Origin: DASUPK01 sp963763955
Lineage (GTDB): Bacteria; Actinomycetota; Thermoleophilia; Solirubrobacterales; 70-9
Length of the DNA: 64,000 bases
NCBI GenBank assembly: GCA_963763955.1
Contig: CAVXQP010000007.1
Location: 1 to 64,000, forward strand
Direction: 5' to 3'
Positions within the stretch are counted from its first letter, which is position 1. The number at the start of each line of letters is the position of its first letter. The position numbers and the translations under genes are program-made. Under the pieces are notes generated by a model. It saw only the letters and a program-made list of their open reading frames with translations. It ran no database searches and had not been told where the DNA came from. Shown here piece after piece: positions 60,769 through 64,000 of this stretch.

Positions 60769-61179
60769 GTGAACTGTCCCCGCTGCGACTCCGTCACCGC
60801 GATCCTCGAGACCCGCCGCGTCCCTGATGGGGCGGTTCGGCGCCGCCGCGAATGCTCGAGCTGCGGCCATCGCTTCACGACCTACGAGCGGGCAGTCCCG
60901 GAGACCCTCGAGGTGATCAAGCGCGACGGCCACCGCCAGCCCTTCGACCGAGAGAAGCTGCTCAGAAGCCTCAACGGCGCCACCCACAAGCGCAAAGTCG
61001 ATCCGCGGAAGCTCGGCCTCGTCGTTGATGGGGTTGAGCGAGAGGTCCGCGACGCTGGCGGCGAGATCAGCGCGAAGCGGATCGGCGAGCTCTGTCTCGA
61101 GGGACTGGCGAAGCTCGACCGCGGGGCCTATCTGCAGTTTGCGGGAACTCTCGAAAAAGCCCCTCCGGAGCTGTCATGA
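60769..61179 (+). CDS. nrdR: transcriptional repressor NrdR
   Basis: A 136-residue regulator of ribonucleotide reductase genes. The N-terminal zinc ribbon has NCPRCDS and ECSSCGHRFTTYE (four Cys), followed by the ATP-cone: EVIKRDGHRQPFDREKLLRSL binds ATP/dATP. The pattern is close to textbook NrdR, slightly shorter than average at the C-terminus. GTG 60769 starts the protein directly at VNCPRC. Its own promoter carries an NrdR box, and nrdJ follows about 100 bases downstream, so it probably autoregulates and controls nrdJ. Confidence 0.95.
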   Translation: MNCPRCDSVTAILETRRVPDGAVRRRRECSSCGHRFTTYERAVPETLEVIKRDGHRQPFDREKLLRSLNGATHKRKVDPRKLGLVVDGVEREVRDAGGEISAKRIGELCLEGLAKLDRGAYLQFAGTLEKAPPELS

Positions 61180-61279
61180 AAATCCCCGCAAATAACGAAC
61201 TAGAGGGACCTCGGTTCCGTCCGAAGCGCGGAGGATGCTGCGGTGCTCACCCCAATAGCAGAGCGAGAGGAGAAATTTG

Positions 61280-64000
61280 ATGGCTAGGGCCACTTCGAAG
61301 GCAGGGACGACAACCGAGAAGGGCCTGGTCATCGAACGCCGGTTCTCGACGGCGGTGGTGCATCCCTACGACGAGCTCGAGTGGGAGAAGCGCGACGCGA
61401 TCATCGGCGATCCCGCGAAGCCCGCGTTCAAGCAGGAGAACGTGGAGTTCCCGACCAGCTGGTCCCAGAACGCCACGAACATCGTCGCTCAGAAGTACTT
61501 CCGCGGGCAGCCCGGCTCCCCCGAGCGAGAGACTTCCGTCAAGCAGATGATCAGCCGCGTCGCCGGCCGGATCGCCGAGGCAGGGCGCGAGGGCGACTAT
61601 TTCGCGACCGCCGCGGACGCCGACGCCTTCGAAGGCGAGCTCACCTCGATCCTGGTCAACCAGAAGGCGGCCTTCAACAGCCCTGTCTGGTTCAACGTCG
61701 GCTGGAAGAAGCCCGGGCAGGAGCAGGCATCGGCCTGCTTCATCCTCAGCGTCGAGGACGACATGGATTCCATCCTCTCCTGGAACACGAAGGAGGGGAT
61801 CATCTTCAAGGGCGGCTCCGGCTCCGGCATCAATCTCTCCAAGATCCGCGGCTCGATGGAGCCCCTCTCCAAGGGCGGTATCGCCTCCGGTCCGGTCAGC
61901 TTCATGCGCGGCGCCGACTCCTGGGCCGGGGCGATCAAGTCGGGCGGTGGCACCCGTCGCGCGGCCAAGATGGTCGTGCTCGACGTCGACCACCCCGACA
62001 TCGAGAGGTTCATCTGGTGCAAGGCCGATGAGGAGAAGAAGGCAGCGGCCCTGAAGGCCGCCGACTTCGACATGCGCCTGGACTCCGACGCGTTCTCGTC
62101 CGTCCAGTTCCAGAATGCCAACAACTCGGTCCGGGTCACCGACGAGTTCATGGAGGCCGTCGCCAAGGACGAGGACTGGGACCTGATCGGGCGCGTAGAC
62201 GGCGAGCCGATCAAGACGGTCAAGGCCCGCGACCTGATGGACCAGATCGCCGAGGCCGCCTGGCAGTGCGCCGATCCGGGCGTCCAGTACGACACCACGA
62301 TCAACAAGTGGCACACCGACCCCAACAGCGGTCCGATCACCGCTTCGAACCCGTGCTCGGAATACATGTCGATCGACGACTCGGCCTGCAATCTGGCCTC
62401 GCTCAACCTGATGAAGTTCCGCAACGAGGACGGCACCTTCAATGTCGACGACTTCACCCACGCGGTGGACATCGTCTTCCTCGCCCAGGAGATCCTGGTC
62501 GGCTTCTCCAGCTACCCGACCGAGCAGATCACGCAGAACGCGAGGGCTTTCCGCCAGCTCGGCCTCGGCTACGCCAACCTCGGTGCGCTGCTGATGGCCG
62601 GTGGCATGCCCTACGACTCCGACGAGGGCCGGGCGCTGGCCGGATCGATCACCGCGCTGATGACCGGCCGGGGCTATCGGATGTCGGCTCAGATCGCAGC
62701 CACCACCGGGCCGTATGACGGTTACGCCGAGAACCGTGAGCCGCACAACCAGGTGATGCGGATGCACCAGTCCGCCGCCTACGAGGTCGACGACGAGCTG
62801 GTCGAGGAGCCGCTGCTCCACGCCGCCCGCGCGTCATGGGACGAGGCAGTCGCGCTCGGCGAGCAGCACGGCTACCGCAACGCCCAGGCGACCGTCCTCG
62901 CGCCGACCGGGACGATCAGCTTCCTGATGGACTGCGACACGACCGGCATCGAGCCGGACTTCTCGCTGGTCAAGTTCAAGGAGCTGGTCGGCGGCGGCCA
63001 GATGAAGATCGTCAACGGCTCGGTCGACCTGGCGCTGGAGACGCTCGGCTACTCGCAGTCCGAGATCGAGCAGATCGACGCCTACATCAACGAGCACAAC
63101 ACGATCATCGGGGCACCCGGCCTGAAGGACGAGCACCTGCCCGTCTTCGACGTGGCGGTCGGCGAGCGCTCGATCTCGCACACCGGCCACATCGAGATGA
63201 TGGCCGCGGCCCAGCCCTTCCTCTCGGGCGCGATCTCGAAGACGGTCAACCTGCCGGAGACGGCGACCGTGTCCGACATCGCCGACGCGTACCTCCACGG
63301 TTGGAAGAAGGGCCTCAAGGCTCTGGCGATCTACCGCGACGGCTCCAAGACGGCCCAGGCGCTGAAGACCGACGCCGGCGAGAAGAAGTCCGACCCGGCC
63401 GAGGAGGCGACCGCCAAGCCCCACCGTCACAAGATGCCGCGAGAGCGGGAGTCGATCACGCACAAGTTCTCGATCGGCATGCACGAGGGCTACATCACGG
63501 CCGGCAAGTATGAGGACGGTTCGGTCGGCGAGATCTTCTTGACCGACATCGGCAAGGAGGGCTCGACGATCAAGGGCATGATGAACGCCTTCGCGACCGC
63601 GATCTCGATGGGCCTCCAGTACGGCGTGCCTCTCGAGGACTACGTGAAGAAGTTCAGCTACATGCGCTTCGAGCCGGAGGGCATCACCCGCAACCCGGAG
63701 ATCCCCTTCGCCAAGTCGATGCCGGACTACATCATGCGCTGGCTCGCCAGCCGCTTCATCGAGGATGTGGACTACCTGGAGAGCCTCGGGATCCTGACCG
63801 ACGAGGTCCGTGCCAAGAAGGATGCCCAGCAGGCCTTCCCGATGGACGACACGGCCGGCAACGGCGAGTCGAACGGCCACTCGAACGGCGAGGGCAATGG
63901 CAAGGGCGAGGCCAAGGCTGCAAACGGCTCCTCGGAGCCGAAGGCCGAGTCCAAGCCGGCGACCGCAGCGCTCACCGACACGCCGCCGGTCGTCCCGGCG
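61280..64000 (+). CDS. nrdJ: vitamin B12-dependent (class II) ribonucleotide reductase, 3' truncated by window
   Basis: The 907 codons inside the window code for a NrdJ-type reductase that makes dNTPs with adenosylcobalamin. ACFILSVEDDMDSIL has the first redox Cys, GGSGSGINLSKIRGS the substrate loop, NPCSEYMSIDDSACNLASLN the radical-site Asn, Cys and Glu, and VLAPTGTISFLMDCDTTGIE the phosphate-binding P-T-G-T-I-S motif. After about residue 700 come an ATP-independent regulatory region and a Gly/Asn/Ser/Glu/Lys-rich linker (GNGESNGHSNGEGNGKG) that leads to the C-terminal Cys tail beyond the edge. The start is ATG 61280 after GAGAGGAGA. The frame is open to the last base. Confidence 0.95.
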   Translation, partial: MARATSKAGTTTEKGLVIERRFSTAVVHPYDELEWEKRDAIIGDPAKPAFKQENVEFPTSWSQNATNIVAQKYFRGQPGSPERETSVKQMISRVAGRIAEAGREGDYFATAADADAFEGELTSILVNQKAAFNSPVWFNVGWKKPGQEQASACFILSVEDDMDSILSWNTKEGIIFKGGSGSGINLSKIRGSMEPLSKGGIASGPVSFMRGADSWAGAIKSGGGTRRAAKMVVLDVDHPDIERFIWCKADEEKKAAALKAADFDMRLDSDAFSSVQFQNANNSVRVTDEFMEAVAKDEDWDLIGRVDGEPIKTVKARDLMDQIAEAAWQCADPGVQYDTTINKWHTDPNSGPITASNPCSEYMSIDDSACNLASLNLMKFRNEDGTFNVDDFTHAVDIVFLAQEILVGFSSYPTEQITQNARAFRQLGLGYANLGALLMAGGMPYDSDEGRALAGSITALMTGRGYRMSAQIAATTGPYDGYAENREPHNQVMRMHQSAAYEVDDELVEEPLLHAARASWDEAVALGEQHGYRNAQATVLAPTGTISFLMDCDTTGIEPDFSLVKFKELVGGGQMKIVNGSVDLALETLGYSQSEIEQIDAYINEHNTIIGAPGLKDEHLPVFDVAVGERSISHTGHIEMMAAAQPFLSGAISKTVNLPETATVSDIADAYLHGWKKGLKALAIYRDGSKTAQALKTDAGEKKSDPAEEATAKPHRHKMPRERESITHKFSIGMHEGYITAGKYEDGSVGEIFLTDIGKEGSTIKGMMNAFATAISMGLQYGVPLEDYVKKFSYMRFEPEGITRNPEIPFAKSMPDYIMRWLASRFIEDVDYLESLGILTDEVRAKKDAQQAFPMDDTAGNGESNGHSNGEGNGKGEAKAANGSSEPKAESKPATAALTDTPPVVPA

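Noticed and set aside
61180..61279. Cobalamin riboswitch before nrdJ
   Set aside because: The 100-bp gap is too short for a B12 riboswitch and shows no B12-box-like sequence.

Overview
The window is GC-rich bacterial chromosome that most resembles an actinobacterium, probably of the Thermoleophilia/Solirubrobacterales branch. This placement is inferred from gene content and style, not computed. Supporting signs are a group-1 sigma factor with a TTG start and strong ribosome binding site, very many start codons directly behind a TANNNT -10 box (leaderless mRNAs), an archaeal-looking TopA, NrdR next to a class II ribonucleotide reductase, and many genes sharing 4-bp overlaps. There is no integrase, transposase, phage module or CRISPR array.

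Layout. 1-5.5 kb is housekeeping: tRNA-Thr, an SDR oxidoreductase, a frameshifted PD-(D/E)XK nuclease beside tRNA-Tyr, an AbrB-like protein, rpoD, folE2, pgsA and a family-5 uracil-DNA glycosylase. 5.5-37.3 kb is a large surface-polysaccharide locus. It holds about a dozen glycosyltransferases, an ABC-2 polysaccharide exporter (Wzm/Wzt with a C-terminal glycan-recognition domain), GDP-sugar enzymes (two Gmd-like, one GDP-fucose-synthase-like), two CDP-paratose-epimerase-like proteins, RfbC, a UDP-sugar dehydrogenase, four FkbM methyltransferases, further methyltransferases and a 12-TM-type membrane protein. Its core is an inverted duplication of a module made of a GT4, a small coiled-coil protein and a second GT4. 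37.3-45.1 kb carries a lipoprotein, two uncharacterised proteins, a secreted S1 protease and a giant subtilisin-like protein with altered active-site residues. 45.1-64 kb returns to metabolism and replication: tRNA-Thr, enoyl-CoA hydratase, acyl-CoA synthetase, a two-component system, holB-tmk, topA, an epimerase, a siroheme-type dehydrogenase, hemolysin III, nrdR and the 5' part of nrdJ.

How the genes work together. In the polysaccharide locus, GDP-4-keto-6-deoxymannose and other activated deoxysugars would feed the GT2/GT4 enzymes, FkbM enzymes would O-methylate the glycan, and Wzm/Wzt would export it. The six-gene minus-strand operon 18932-13099 links glycosyltransferases to export through 4-bp overlaps.

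Cautions. At least eight reading frames are broken by indels or stops, six of the shifts lying between 26.7 and 29.2 kb, so either gene decay or consensus errors are present. Two glycosyltransferases appear to start at CTG and are easily mis-annotated. All functions are assigned by reading translated sequence and known family motifs; no database search was run.
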